Made by a program: the position numbers and the translations under genes. Below are positions 16,243 through 24,939 of a stretch of 64,000 nt of DNA, piece by piece (within the stretch, counting starts at the first letter, position 1; every line of letters starts with the position of its first letter). Source of the stretch: Mycoplasmatota bacterium. GTDB lineage: Bacteria > Bacillota_I > Bacilli_A > Haloplasmatales > Haloplasmataceae. The stretch lies in assembly GCA_018394295.1 (NCBI GenBank), contig CP074573.1, forward strand, positions 310,001-374,000. Direction: 5' to 3'. Below the pieces are notes generated by a model. It was not told the origin of the DNA and searched no databases. It saw nothing but the letters and a program-made list of their open reading frames with translations.

Positions 16243-17168
16243 ATAAAATAATCGTCTTTGGTAGTGTCAACACTGATTTAGTGATATCATCCCCAAAGAT
16301 TCCTATAGAAGGTGAAACATTAAAAGGACATGATTTTTTTACAAGTCCTGGTGGAAAAGGAGCTAATCAAGCAGTTACTGCTTCTTTACTTGGTGGTTGT
16401 GTGGAACTGATCGGTTGTGTTGGTAACGACTACTTTGGTATTAAATCATTAGAAGTATTAAAAAATAGTGGAATAGAAACTAGTCACATCCATCAAATTG
16501 ATGGAGCCCAATCAGGAATTGCGATGATTATAACAGTTAATGGTGATAATCGCATCATCCTAGATAGTGGTGCTAACAAAAAATTAAAAGTACAACATTT
16601 ACAACAATATATTAATCAAAACAAAGTATTCGGTGATGTATTTGTTACACAATTAGAAAATGATGTAGATGAAACAATTGAAGCACTTAAAGTAGCTAAG
16701 AAACATGGAATGAAAACTATATTTAATCCCGCACCAGCAGTCAAAATCAACCCAGTTGTATATCAAAGTGTTGATATGCTTGTACTCAATCAAAGTGAAG
16801 CTCAGATTTTAACTAATACATATCCTACTGATCAAAGTGGGTGTCAAGCTGTTTATAAGCATTTATCTACATTAGGTGTTAAGATGGTCATTATCACGCT
16901 GGGTTCACAAGGAAGTGTACTGGTAGATGAAAAAGGGATTAAAGAAATGAAGGGTTATCAAGTTCCTGTTGTTGATACAACAGGAGCAGGAGATGCATAT
17001 ATTGGAGCACTAGCGTATGCTATATCAAACGGAATCAGTGTTTATGATAGTATGAAACTTGCTAGTCAAGTTTCTGCACTTGTTGTGACGAAAAAAGGGG
17101 CACAAATTGCGATGCCGACATTGAATGAAGTAAAAAATTATTTCAAGAAGGAGGATAAAAATGAATAA
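16239..17168 (+). CDS. rbsK: Ribokinase (PfkB family)
   Basis: A 309-residue sugar kinase of the PfkB family. It has FGSVNTDLV near the N-terminus, the first PfkB signature SPGGKGANQAV (about residues 37-48) and the second, VVDTTGAGDAYIGAL (around 245-260), with the catalytic Asp. Ribokinase makes ribose-5-phosphate from ribose and ATP. It starts at GTG 16239 behind GAAGGAGGA, overlapping the acetyltransferase stop. With the nucleoside hydrolase next to it, it would phosphorylate the ribose released from nucleosides. This links it to nucleosides rather than to free ribose uptake, since no rbs transporter is present. Confidence 0.92.
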   Translation: MNKIIVFGSVNTDLVISSPKIPIEGETLKGHDFFTSPGGKGANQAVTASLLGGCVELIGCVGNDYFGIKSLEVLKNSGIETSHIHQIDGAQSGIAMIITVNGDNRIILDSGANKKLKVQHLQQYINQNKVFGDVFVTQLENDVDETIEALKVAKKHGMKTIFNPAPAVKINPVVYQSVDMLVLNQSEAQILTNTYPTDQSGCQAVYKHLSTLGVKMVIITLGSQGSVLVDEKGIKEMKGYQVPVVDTTGAGDAYIGALAYAISNGISVYDSMKLASQVSALVVTKKGAQIAMPTLNEVKNYFKKEDKNE

Positions 17169-18081
17169 ACGTCCAATTATAATTGACACAGACCCTGGTA
17201 TTGATGATGCCGTTGCCATTGCCATCGCGTTATTTAGTGATGAATTAGATGTAAAACTAATTACAACAGTTGCTGGCAATGTTAGTTTAGACAAGGTAAC
17301 ATCTAATGCGTTAAAATTATTGAAGTTTTGGAATAAAAAAATACCTGTTGCTAAAGGAGCTAATGAACCGCTCATTAGACCTTTAGAAGATGCAAGTAGC
17401 GTTCATGGAAATAGTGGAATGGATGGTTATGAATTTGAAACAGGAGATTCATCACTTCTTCTAAAAGATAATGCAGTTGAAGCAATGTATAAAACCATTA
17501 TGTCTAGTGAAGAGAAAATTACCATTATGCCAATTGGTCCTTTAACAAATATCGCATTACTTTTAAAAGTATATCCACAAGTTAAAGAGAAAATTGAAGA
17601 AATTGTATTAATGGGTGGATCTGTCACTCGAGGAAATAAAGGGGTTATGTCAGAGTTTAACATAGCTATAGACCCAGAAGCAGCAAAAATTGTATTTTCA
17701 AGTGGTGTTCCAATTGTCATGGCAGGACTTGATGTAGGGTGGAAGGCTCTAGTATATCCAGAGGATAGCGCTAAAATAAAAACCTTTAATCGTACAGGAG
17801 AGATGATATACTCATTATTCCAACATTATCGTGGAAGAGGTTTAAGAAATGGCCTTAAAATGTATGATAGTTGTGCAGTTGCTTATTTACTAAAACCTGA
17901 GATGTTTGAAGTGGTTAATACATTTGTTGATGTAGAACTAAATGGTAGTCTAACCACAGGAACAACGGTTGTTGATTTGAAGGGATATTTAAAACAGCCA
18001 AATAATGCGAAAGTATGTGTAGATATTGATCAGGAAATTTTTAAAAATTGGTTGCTTAATGCATTGAAAAAGTGTATTTAA
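17161..18081 (+). CDS. Inosine-uridine type nucleoside hydrolase
   Basis: A 306-residue nucleoside hydrolase. The calcium-binding signature IDTDPGIDDAVAIA lies at residues 7-20, with GPLTNIALLL near 120 and EFNIAIDPEAA near 165, as expected. The family cleaves ribonucleosides into base and ribose. The ATG at 17161 overlaps the ribokinase gene by 8 bases and uses AAGGAGG at 17148-17154. The next gene is a transporter, so import, hydrolysis and ribose phosphorylation are encoded together. Whether it prefers purine or pyrimidine nucleosides cannot be told by eye. Confidence 0.93.
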   Translation: MNKRPIIIDTDPGIDDAVAIAIALFSDELDVKLITTVAGNVSLDKVTSNALKLLKFWNKKIPVAKGANEPLIRPLEDASSVHGNSGMDGYEFETGDSSLLLKDNAVEAMYKTIMSSEEKITIMPIGPLTNIALLLKVYPQVKEKIEEIVLMGGSVTRGNKGVMSEFNIAIDPEAAKIVFSSGVPIVMAGLDVGWKALVYPEDSAKIKTFNRTGEMIYSLFQHYRGRGLRNGLKMYDSCAVAYLLKPEMFEVVNTFVDVELNGSLTTGTTVVDLKGYLKQPNNAKVCVDIDQEIFKNWLLNALKKCI

Positions 18082-18116
18082 AGTGAATATATATTAAATT
18101 AAAGGGAGGAAAAATC

Positions 18117-19532
18117 GTGGAACAATTTATTATGTGGTCCGCTGCTTTTATTGCTGTAGCGTTAGTTGTTTATATGTTACTAATAAAAGCAGATATTAAA
18201 ATGACATTATTAGGAGTTGGATTGGCATTATTATATGTTGCTACCATATTGTTGGGAAATTCTGTTGCAGAAACTGGAAATGCAATTCTAGATCCATTCC
18301 AAGTTGTTGTTGATCAGTTCAAAAAAATCTTACCAAAAGCAGGGCTAATTATTCTAATTTTAGGTGGTTACTCAAGTTATATGAGTGCAATTGGCGCAAA
18401 TGAAGTGACTGTCGATGTATTAACCAAACCACTAAAAGGGATTAAATCAGCTTATGTTTTGGTACCATTTGTATTCTTACTAGGAAACCTATTATCACTT
18501 GTTGTGCCAAGTGCTTCAAACTTAGCAATTATTTTACTTGCTACTCTATATCCTGTATTAAAAAAATCAGGAATGTCTACATTAACAGCAGCTGCTGTCA
18601 TCGCTACAACAGCAACTGTTATGCCAACACCATTAGGTGGGGACAATGTAGCAATCGCAGAAGAATTATCTCAATATTCTGATTTCACTGGATTAACTGC
18701 TTCTGAATATGTATTCAGTTATCATGCACTTGTATCAATTCCAACATTAATCTTAATGGCAGTTGTTCATTACTTCTGGCAAAAATATCAAGATAAGAAA
18801 TTAATAGCTAAAGGAATCCAAATTGAAGAAGATGTAACAATAGATACAACAAAAGCAGTTGAAATTCAAGGTGGAGTGCTTTACAAAACAGTGTATGCAT
18901 TATTACCTATATTCCCAATCATTTTATTACTTGTCTTCTATATCTTAGGTACAAGTAATGTAGTTAATGTTAATTTATCAGTTGGATTATCAGTATTAGT
19001 CAGCTTTTTAGTCGCAATTATTGCTGAATTAATCCGTAGACGTTTTAATGGTAAAGAAGTGTTTAAACATACTGAAACATTCTTTAAAGGGATGGGGAAT
19101 GGTTTTGGAATCGTAGCGTTATTAGTAGCTGCCTCTGTATTTGTTTCAGGTCTAAAAGGAATTGGAATTGTTGATGCAATTAGAGAAATTATGCAAAATA
19201 ATCAAGGTCAAGGATTTGTATTGCCATTAATATTAGTTCTATTCACTGCTTTAATTGTTATCTTAAGTGGTAGTGGAACAGCATTATTCTATTCAATGGT
19301 ACCACTTATGTATCCACTAGCAGCTGCTGCAGGAATTAGTGCATTAGCAGTAACAATCCCAATGGGACTTGCAGGAAACTTATTACGCGCTGTATCTCCT
19401 GTTTCTGCCGTTGTAGTTATCGTTGCTGGTACAACAAAACAAAATCCATTTAATATCGTGAAACGTACGTCAGTTCCTATGATATCTGGTGTTATATTCA
19501 TGTTTATATTATCAATGATCATGTTCTTATAA
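18117..19532 (+). CDS. DcuC/C4-dicarboxylate-type transporter, probable nucleoside or related solute carrier
   Basis: A 471-residue membrane protein with about 12 helices. It resembles the DcuC family: LILGGYSSYMSAIGANE near residue 80, a conserved LVVPSASNLAIILLATLYPVL block near 125 and TPLGGDNVAIAEEL near 180, with a second matching half (GSGTALFYSMVPLMYPLA). Classical DcuC moves C4-dicarboxylates. Here the gene is 35 bases after a nucleoside hydrolase and shares its operon with a ribokinase, so import of nucleosides is a reasonable alternative (inference). It starts at GTG 18117 behind GGGAGGA. A terminator follows. Confidence 0.75.
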   Translation: MEQFIMWSAAFIAVALVVYMLLIKADIKMTLLGVGLALLYVATILLGNSVAETGNAILDPFQVVVDQFKKILPKAGLIILILGGYSSYMSAIGANEVTVDVLTKPLKGIKSAYVLVPFVFLLGNLLSLVVPSASNLAIILLATLYPVLKKSGMSTLTAAAVIATTATVMPTPLGGDNVAIAEELSQYSDFTGLTASEYVFSYHALVSIPTLILMAVVHYFWQKYQDKKLIAKGIQIEEDVTIDTTKAVEIQGGVLYKTVYALLPIFPIILLLVFYILGTSNVVNVNLSVGLSVLVSFLVAIIAELIRRRFNGKEVFKHTETFFKGMGNGFGIVALLVAASVFVSGLKGIGIVDAIREIMQNNQGQGFVLPLILVLFTALIVILSGSGTALFYSMVPLMYPLAAAAGISALAVTIPMGLAGNLLRAVSPVSAVVVIVAGTTKQNPFNIVKRTSVPMISGVIFMFILSMIMFL

Positions 19533-19560
19533 TTAAAATATATATATTATAAATAATTTT

Positions 19561-19602
19561 AAAAACTGCGCCTTTAAAATTTATAAGGAGCAGTTTTTAA
19601 TT
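19561..19602 (+). terminator. Terminator of the nucleoside operon
   Basis: AAAAACTGC (19561-19569) pairs with GCAGTTTTT (19590-19598); inside the stem CCTT/AAGG adds four more pairs after one mismatch. It ends in TTTTTAATTT. Confidence 0.8.
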
Positions 19603-19698
19603 TGCATATAATAACACTATTTATTAGAATTTTATTATTTATTTACTGAATTTTTATTCGATTTTTGATACAATTATAATTGAAGTGGGTGATGTTAA

Positions 19699-20712
19699 AT
19701 GACAACTATTAAAGATGTTGCAAAAGAAGTGGGGGTATCTGTCACAACTGTTTCTTTGGTTTTAAATCATAAATCAGTTCGTGTATCAGAAGCAACAAGG
19801 AAAAAGATATTTGAAGTGGCAGAAAAACTTAAATATACTCCAAATTTCGCTGCTAGAAGTTTAGTATCGAAAGAATCAAAGACTATAGGTCTTATAATTC
19901 CTGATATTGAAAATGCATTTTTTTCAAGCTTATATAAGTCGATTGAGGATTATGCTCGTTCTCTTGGTTACATGGTATTATTAATGAATAATAATGATTC
20001 TCATCAAACCAACCTTGAAGTGATTGATTTATTATTAAATAGACATATTGATGGTTTATTACTTGTTATTTCTAATGAGTCTTATCAAGAGCAGTATCAG
20101 GAAGAAATGAAACGTGTCCTATTAAATTTATCAATTCCTTTAGTTATGGTTGACCGTGTATTTGATGATTCCTATGTAAATAAGGTTCATTTTGATAATC
20201 AATTAGGAGGGTATTTAGCTACCAGGCACCTTATTGATCATGGTCATAAAAAAATTGCTTGTATTACTGGTCCGAAAGATACGAAAAGTTCAGAAAAAAG
20301 GTTAAAGGGGTACTATCAAGCAATGAAAGAAGCTAATTTAACGATTAATGAGGACCTATTGCTAGAAGGTGATTATCACTTTGATAGTGGTAGAATACGA
20401 ATGAATGAATTGTTAAATAAAGATTTAACTGGAATTTTTGCTTTTAATGATTTAATGGCTTATGGTGCGATTTTCTCTATATATGATGTAAATAAAGATA
20501 TCCCAGATGACTATTCAATTATTGGGTATGACCATTTTTTACTGGCAACTCTACTTAACTCACAATTAGATTCAATTGAACAAAATAGTAAAATATTAGG
20601 TGAGGAAGCGTGTAAAATTTTATTTTCAGAGATTAAAAATAAAACCGAAGACCGACAAAATATTTGTTTAGAACCAGTATTGTTTAAAAGTGGTAGTGTA
20701 AAAGAAATATAG
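19699..20712 (+). CDS. LacI-family transcriptional regulator
   Basis: A 337-residue LacI/GalR repressor. The helix-turn-helix TIKDVAKEVGVSVTTVSLVLN is at residues 3-23, followed by the hinge region and a periplasmic-binding-protein-like sensor domain (IGLIIPDIENAFFSSL near 68, FAFNDLMAYGA near 248, DYSIIGYDHF near 275). It lies 166 bases after the nucleoside operon and is separated from it by a terminator. It faces the carbohydrate locus from the other side. It could control the nucleoside operon or the GH35 operon, both of which carry AAACGTTT-type operators; the sequence does not decide. A TATAAT at 19675-19680 may be its -10 box. Confidence 0.92.
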   Translation: MTTIKDVAKEVGVSVTTVSLVLNHKSVRVSEATRKKIFEVAEKLKYTPNFAARSLVSKESKTIGLIIPDIENAFFSSLYKSIEDYARSLGYMVLLMNNNDSHQTNLEVIDLLLNRHIDGLLLVISNESYQEQYQEEMKRVLLNLSIPLVMVDRVFDDSYVNKVHFDNQLGGYLATRHLIDHGHKKIACITGPKDTKSSEKRLKGYYQAMKEANLTINEDLLLEGDYHFDSGRIRMNELLNKDLTGIFAFNDLMAYGAIFSIYDVNKDIPDDYSIIGYDHFLLATLLNSQLDSIEQNSKILGEEACKILFSEIKNKTEDRQNICLEPVLFKSGSVKEI

Positions 20713-20723
20713 TTGATAAAAAG

Positions 20724-20764
20724 AAAAAGTGATAAATCTAATCATATGATTTATCACTTTTTTA
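20724..20764. terminator. Bidirectional terminator between convergent genes
   Basis: A perfect 15-bp stem pairs 20724-20738 with 20748-20762; A and T runs on the two sides let it work for the LacI gene (+) and for the minus-strand gene ending at 20792. Confidence 0.85.
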
Positions 20765-20791
20765 AATGTATATAAAGTAAGGGTATATAAT

Positions 20792-22051
20792 TTATGCTTT
20801 TGTTAAACGTTCTGTGAAGAATGTTAAACCTCTTTTAAAAGCTGTTAATCCATAAATCATGCTACTCCAATCAATTACTGTAATTACTAATGGGTACCAA
20901 CGATTATTTTCTTTTAAATGAGACCAAGAATAACGATGTAATCCATACTGATAAGAAGAACGGAATTTAATTTCATCTTCTTTATCATGTGGATTTTTAT
21001 AATGATTATAAGGGATATGTTGATATAGGGCATATAAATCATAAATCCCTTCAGGGTATACTGGTAGGAAACCAGCTACGATATAGGCTGAAGCTATATT
21101 TCTTTTAGAATCATTAATTCTATCTGCATGATATTCATCATATAGTCCTTTATTTGATCCAGCCCCATATCCCCAGACAAAAGATGGAACATCTAATTCC
21201 TTCCATTTTAATCTATCAGCCATACAAGCATTTTTAAAATACTTTCTATAGACTGAACTAGTAGTATATTCTGGAACTAGATAAAAGGGAAATTGATGAA
21301 CAAATGAAGATAAAAAGTGATTTTCTCTATCGGTTAATACCTGAATATCACGATAAATTGATTTAGGAAGTTGATTTATTTTATCTAATGCAAAGGTATT
21401 ATCCCATAGGTTGATGATATCTTCGCTATCAGGTTGACATAATTTTGCTAGATAAGAGACTAAAACATATTCATTATAAGCAGGAAGTGGTGCTATCCCC
21501 TTTCCTTCTTTTGAAATCATATTGATAACCCCTTTATCTTTATCATTAACAACAATACGCCAATCAATTGAATGTAATAAATCGTTGGCTAATTCCATTA
21601 TTTCAGGATGTGTCTTTTTAAAGTGATTACCAGCAAAAAGAGCCCCTGCAACTAATAAAGAGGTATCGATGGTTGAAAATTCTGAATGGATATTTTCTCC
21701 TGTTTCACTATCAACAAAATGGGCAAAAAAACCTGATTTCAAATCACGTGAAACACAACATCCTTTCTTCTGTCCTAAAACAGTTTTCAGTGTGATTAGT
21801 ACTTTTTGTGCTGCTTCACTATCCCAGCCTTCCATATCAGAAACACAAAGTCCTATTAATCCAACACCAGTTGCAGCGATTGAACATCTTGTATCAGGAT
21901 TCTTGTCCATTGTCAGAAAAGAATCAGCATATAATCCTGTATTAGGATGTCTTGAAGCTTCTAGTAATCTAATAGAGTCTCGATATTGAGTATCGAAAAA
22001 TTGTTTGACATTGTAGGGTAAATTATTATAATGATTAGTTGTTTGCATCAT
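20792..22051 (-). CDS. Glycoamylase/GH144-like protein, probably cytoplasmic
   Basis: A 419-residue alpha-helical-barrel type protein related to the family annotated glycoamylase in Pfam, which includes GH144 endo-beta-1,2-glucanases. It shares with the lipoprotein at 37078-38391 the pattern S-x-IDT-(5)-GALFAG (here STIDTSLLVAGALFAGNHF near residue 145). No signal peptide or lipobox is seen, so it probably acts inside the cell. It is divergently transcribed from the main glycan operon. A glucoamylase name would be misleading; a beta-1,2-glucan-related activity is inferred from the family and the GH94/GH3 genes nearby. The exact start (ATG at 22051 or 22048) is uncertain because the ribosome site is weak. 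Confidence 0.68.
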   Translation of the reverse strand: MMQTTNHYNNLPYNVKQFFDTQYRDSIRLLEASRHPNTGLYADSFLTMDKNPDTRCSIAATGVGLIGLCVSDMEGWDSEAAQKVLITLKTVLGQKKGCCVSRDLKSGFFAHFVDSETGENIHSEFSTIDTSLLVAGALFAGNHFKKTHPEIMELANDLLHSIDWRIVVNDKDKGVINMISKEGKGIAPLPAYNEYVLVSYLAKLCQPDSEDIINLWDNTFALDKINQLPKSIYRDIQVLTDRENHFLSSFVHQFPFYLVPEYTTSSVYRKYFKNACMADRLKWKELDVPSFVWGYGAGSNKGLYDEYHADRINDSKRNIASAYIVAGFLPVYPEGIYDLYALYQHIPYNHYKNPHDKEDEIKFRSSYQYGLHRYSWSHLKENNRWYPLVITVIDWSSMIYGLTAFKRGLTFFTERLTKA

Positions 22052-22083
22052 ATAAACACTACTTTCTTTAAAAGGTTATCATT

Positions 22084-22112
22084 ATTATAGATTTATTTTA
22101 TGTAAAATTCAA
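22084..22112 (-). promoter_or_regulatory. Promoter of the minus-strand GH144-like gene
   Basis: On the minus strand, TTGAAT (22107-22112), a 17-base spacer and TATAAT (22084-22089). It points toward the gene whose start is at 22051. A small inverted repeat, ACTGAA/TTCAGT, lies just upstream near 22124-22140. Confidence 0.7.
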
Positions 22113-22365
22113 TCATTTTTTACTGAATTATTTTCAGTGAATCTGAAGATAACATAAAAACATTGTATACAAATTAAAAATTAGTCTTAACAGTATTAAA
22201 TATATTTTTAACTAATGAGTTAATTAAATGTTAATTTGATTCTATAATACTTCTTTTCATATACATCAAAACAATAACATTGTATTATTTCATCAGAAAA
22301 ACCTAAGAATAAAATAATTTTTATTAATAGGAAAAATTTGTAAAAATTAAAGTATTGGATTCATC

Positions 22366-22394
22366 TTGACAAAAAAAATGTCATATTGTATAAT
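22366..22394 (+). promoter_or_regulatory. Perfect-consensus promoter of the carbohydrate operon
   Basis: TTGACA at 22366-22371, exactly 17 bases, TATAAT at 22389-22394. Transcription should begin near 22401, inside the first operator, and leave a leader of about 155 bases. Confidence 0.92.
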
Positions 22395-22398
22395 TGAC

Positions 22399-22539
22399 TC
22401 AAACGTTTCAATAAAACGTTTACAAATCAATGTTGTTTATATAAATACTTATTTTGGTATTTATGGTTATTATTGGAATTATTTCTAATTAAAATAAAGA
22501 TTTAAAATTATTTTTTTAGATGCAACTGAAACGTTTCAG
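22399..22539 (+). promoter_or_regulatory. Three LacI-type operators (AAACGTTT cores)
   Basis: Cores AAACGTTT occur at 22401-22408, 22414-22421 and 22529-22536. The first two are 13 bp apart centre to centre and cover the transcription start. The third is part of the perfect palindromic 14-mer CTGAAACGTTTCAG (22526-22539), just before the ribosome site. The spacing between the close pair and the distant site (about 115-128 bp) would allow DNA looping. Such sites are read by LacI-family proteins or CcpA; LacI genes at 19699 and 40835 are the candidates here. Confidence 0.85.
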
Positions 22540-22555
22540 TAAAGTGGAGGACATC

Positions 22556-24892
22556 ATGATAGAGATTAAAAATCAGTGCGTATCTATTGATGGAGAACCT
22601 GTTATATTAAAGGGTGCTGAATTTCATTATTTTAGAAACGATGCTAGGAATTGGGAATCAATTTTAAATAAAATAAAAGCTTGTCACATAAATCTTGTTA
22701 GTACTTATATTCCATGGATGTGGCATGAACCTATTGAAGGAAAAATTGATTTAACCGGAAAACGTCGACCAGAAACTAATTTAGCTGCTTTTTTTCAAGC
22801 GGTTAAAGATGCTGGGATGTATTTACTCGTTCGACCAGGACCTTATATTATGTCAGAAACGATTAATTCCGGTGTTCCCATGTGGGTAAATGAGAAGTAC
22901 CCAGAAGTGATTTCTAGAAAAGCAAATGGTGAGTTTTCACCTAGTCAAGTGGCAAATTATTTGCATCCTAAATTTGTTGAATTAACAACTAAGTGGTATC
23001 AAGCGGTTTGTCAGGTGATAAAACAATATAGTGTTGAAAATGGTGGTAATATCATCATGTTCCAATTAGATAATGAAGTTGGGATGTTACAATGGGTAAC
23101 TAATCAACCAGATTTAAGTGATGAAGCCCTAGATCGGTTTAGCTTATACTTAGGAGAAAAGTTTAGTACCATTGAAAAGTTAAATAAATATTTAGATTTA
23201 GATTTAACACAATTTTCAGATGTTGCTAACTATATAAAATCACCTGTTGAAAGAAGTTGTTTAAAACTTCATGAATTGTTTGGTTATTTCTTGCGTGAAG
23301 ATTATGCAAATTATATAAAATCCTTAAAAGGATTGGCTATTCAAAATGGATGTAATATGCCTTTTATCGTAAATGTTCATGGATTTGACCAACATGATTA
23401 TTCAAAAAGAGGAAAACAATATCCTATTGGTCTATCTCAACTGTATGAGATAAGAAAAATTGAAGGTTGTCTTTATGCAGGGGATTATTATATAGGAAAT
23501 ATTGTTCCAGATAATTATTATGATGTTGTTTTGGCTAATGAATTTACAAAAGCGATTCAACCTAAAGAACAACCGCTATTCTCAGCTGAATTTCAAGGTG
23601 GATTTCAATATGGAATACCTAAATTACAGCCGACTACATACGATTTAAAAACAAGATTATGCTTCGCAAATGGTATGAATGCGATAAATTATTACATGTT
23701 TGTTGGTGGATATAATGATGAAGGGATTGGATTACTTGCCCCAAGACATGATTGGCAAGCGCCTATTTCAAGTGATGGAAGTTTAAAAATCCAGTATCAT
23801 TATATTCATGACTTAATGAAAGTATTTAAAGCATATGAATCAGAATTAATTAAAACAAAACCACGTCACTCTGTTTGTTTAGGATTTAATCCTGACTATT
23901 ATATGACTGAATTTGATAATCAATATACAAAACCTCGTAAAGACATGCTAGTGAATTATAGAAATGATTTTCTTTATGAAGGGGTAGGTAAAGCGATTGT
24001 TAATCAGAATATATATCCCAAAGGAATTGATTTACTTAGTTCTGACTTATCGAAGGAAAAACAACTAATTGTTTTTTCAACAGAATATATGAATCAATCC
24101 ATTCAATTAAAATTAATAGAATTTATTAAATCTGGAGGTAGTTTGTTCATTTATCCGCAAATACCAACGAAGGATATGAATGGAGAAGTGTGTACCTACT
24201 TGAAAGACTATCTTGATATTGAGATTGTTGATAAAGAGTGGTGGAAATTAACTAATATTCTGGATTATAAAGAGGTCAATGTTGCTTTCACAGAACATTA
24301 TCAGGTTAATGACGATTGGAAAGAATTAGGAAGTAATGAAAGCAGTAATTATCCACATACTTGTTTAAAGAAAATAGGCAAAGGACAAGTTCTAATCTTT
24401 GGATGTGCTATGAAAAATGATTACGCTTATAAAGATGACATTATTAAACGATTGCTTGAGTATATTCAGGTTTATCCATTATCAGAAGTAGATGAGTGGG
24501 TAACCATTAATATTAGAGAAGATAAAGATACATTATTATTCTTTATTAACAATCTTGATGAGTATGATAAAACCATCTGTATTAAAGAACTAGCTAATCA
24601 TCCAATTCATATTCCGATGAGAAAAGGACTTATATTACCAAAACAAATGAAAATAACAGATGAGATTACAATTCTTTATTCAACCCTTGAAATAAAAGAA
24701 AAGAAGATTGAGGACAAAAAATGTACAATAGAGTTTGGTTCTGAGAACAAAAACGGATTTGTTAAACTCGAAATTTTAAATCCTGATCTTAATATTTCAT
24801 CTATCGGTTTTGATCTTATTAAAAAAAATGATCAAACAATTTTATATAAAATCAAAGAAAATTCAAAAAATCTTACAATAATCATTGGTTAA
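22556..24892 (+). CDS. GH35 family glycoside hydrolase/transglycosidase, paralogue 1
   Basis: A 778-residue enzyme with a GH35 TIM-barrel at the N-terminus. Visible are FHYFRNDARNWESIL near residue 24, VRPGPYIMSE near residue 93, the proposed acid/base Glu174 in FQLDNEVG and the nucleophile Glu345 in FSAEFQGG. GH35 is best known for beta-galactosidases, but at least one member is a beta-1,2-glucosyltransferase acting on sophoro-oligosaccharides, which fits this locus better. No signal peptide, so cytoplasmic. It starts at ATG 22556 behind GTGGAGG; an earlier start at 22520 lies in an operator. A second GH35 gene is at 38393. Substrate is inference. Confidence 0.85.
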   Translation: MIEIKNQCVSIDGEPVILKGAEFHYFRNDARNWESILNKIKACHINLVSTYIPWMWHEPIEGKIDLTGKRRPETNLAAFFQAVKDAGMYLLVRPGPYIMSETINSGVPMWVNEKYPEVISRKANGEFSPSQVANYLHPKFVELTTKWYQAVCQVIKQYSVENGGNIIMFQLDNEVGMLQWVTNQPDLSDEALDRFSLYLGEKFSTIEKLNKYLDLDLTQFSDVANYIKSPVERSCLKLHELFGYFLREDYANYIKSLKGLAIQNGCNMPFIVNVHGFDQHDYSKRGKQYPIGLSQLYEIRKIEGCLYAGDYYIGNIVPDNYYDVVLANEFTKAIQPKEQPLFSAEFQGGFQYGIPKLQPTTYDLKTRLCFANGMNAINYYMFVGGYNDEGIGLLAPRHDWQAPISSDGSLKIQYHYIHDLMKVFKAYESELIKTKPRHSVCLGFNPDYYMTEFDNQYTKPRKDMLVNYRNDFLYEGVGKAIVNQNIYPKGIDLLSSDLSKEKQLIVFSTEYMNQSIQLKLIEFIKSGGSLFIYPQIPTKDMNGEVCTYLKDYLDIEIVDKEWWKLTNILDYKEVNVAFTEHYQVNDDWKELGSNESSNYPHTCLKKIGKGQVLIFGCAMKNDYAYKDDIIKRLLEYIQVYPLSEVDEWVTINIREDKDTLLFFINNLDEYDKTICIKELANHPIHIPMRKGLILPKQMKITDEITILYSTLEIKEKKIEDKKCTIEFGSENKNGFVKLEILNPDLNISSIGFDLIKKNDQTILYKIKENSKNLTIIIG

Positions 24893-24908
24893 TACCAACA
24901 ACTGTTGG
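24885..24908 (+). promoter_or_regulatory. Two overlapping small hairpins before the solute-binding protein gene
   Basis: TTGGT-TAAT-ACCAA (24885-24898) and CCAACA-AC-TGTTGG (24895-24908) share four bases (CCAA, 24895-24898), so only one can form at a time. They span the stop of the GH35 gene and the 47-base gap. An mRNA-processing or stabilising role before an abundant binding protein is possible but unproven. Confidence 0.3.
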
Positions 24909-24939
24909 ATTAATAATAAATTGGGAGGAAGAAGAAACA

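Noticed and set aside
20792-22051. Naming the glycoamylase-like proteins as starch-degrading glucoamylases
   Set aside because: That label is a historical Pfam name; characterised relatives (GH144) act on beta-1,2-glucan and no other starch gene is present.
22556-24892. A lactose or galactoside locus based on the GH35 genes
   Set aside because: No galactokinase, galactose transferase, epimerase or lactose transporter is present, and the GH94/GH3/GH144-like genes point to a beta-glucan.
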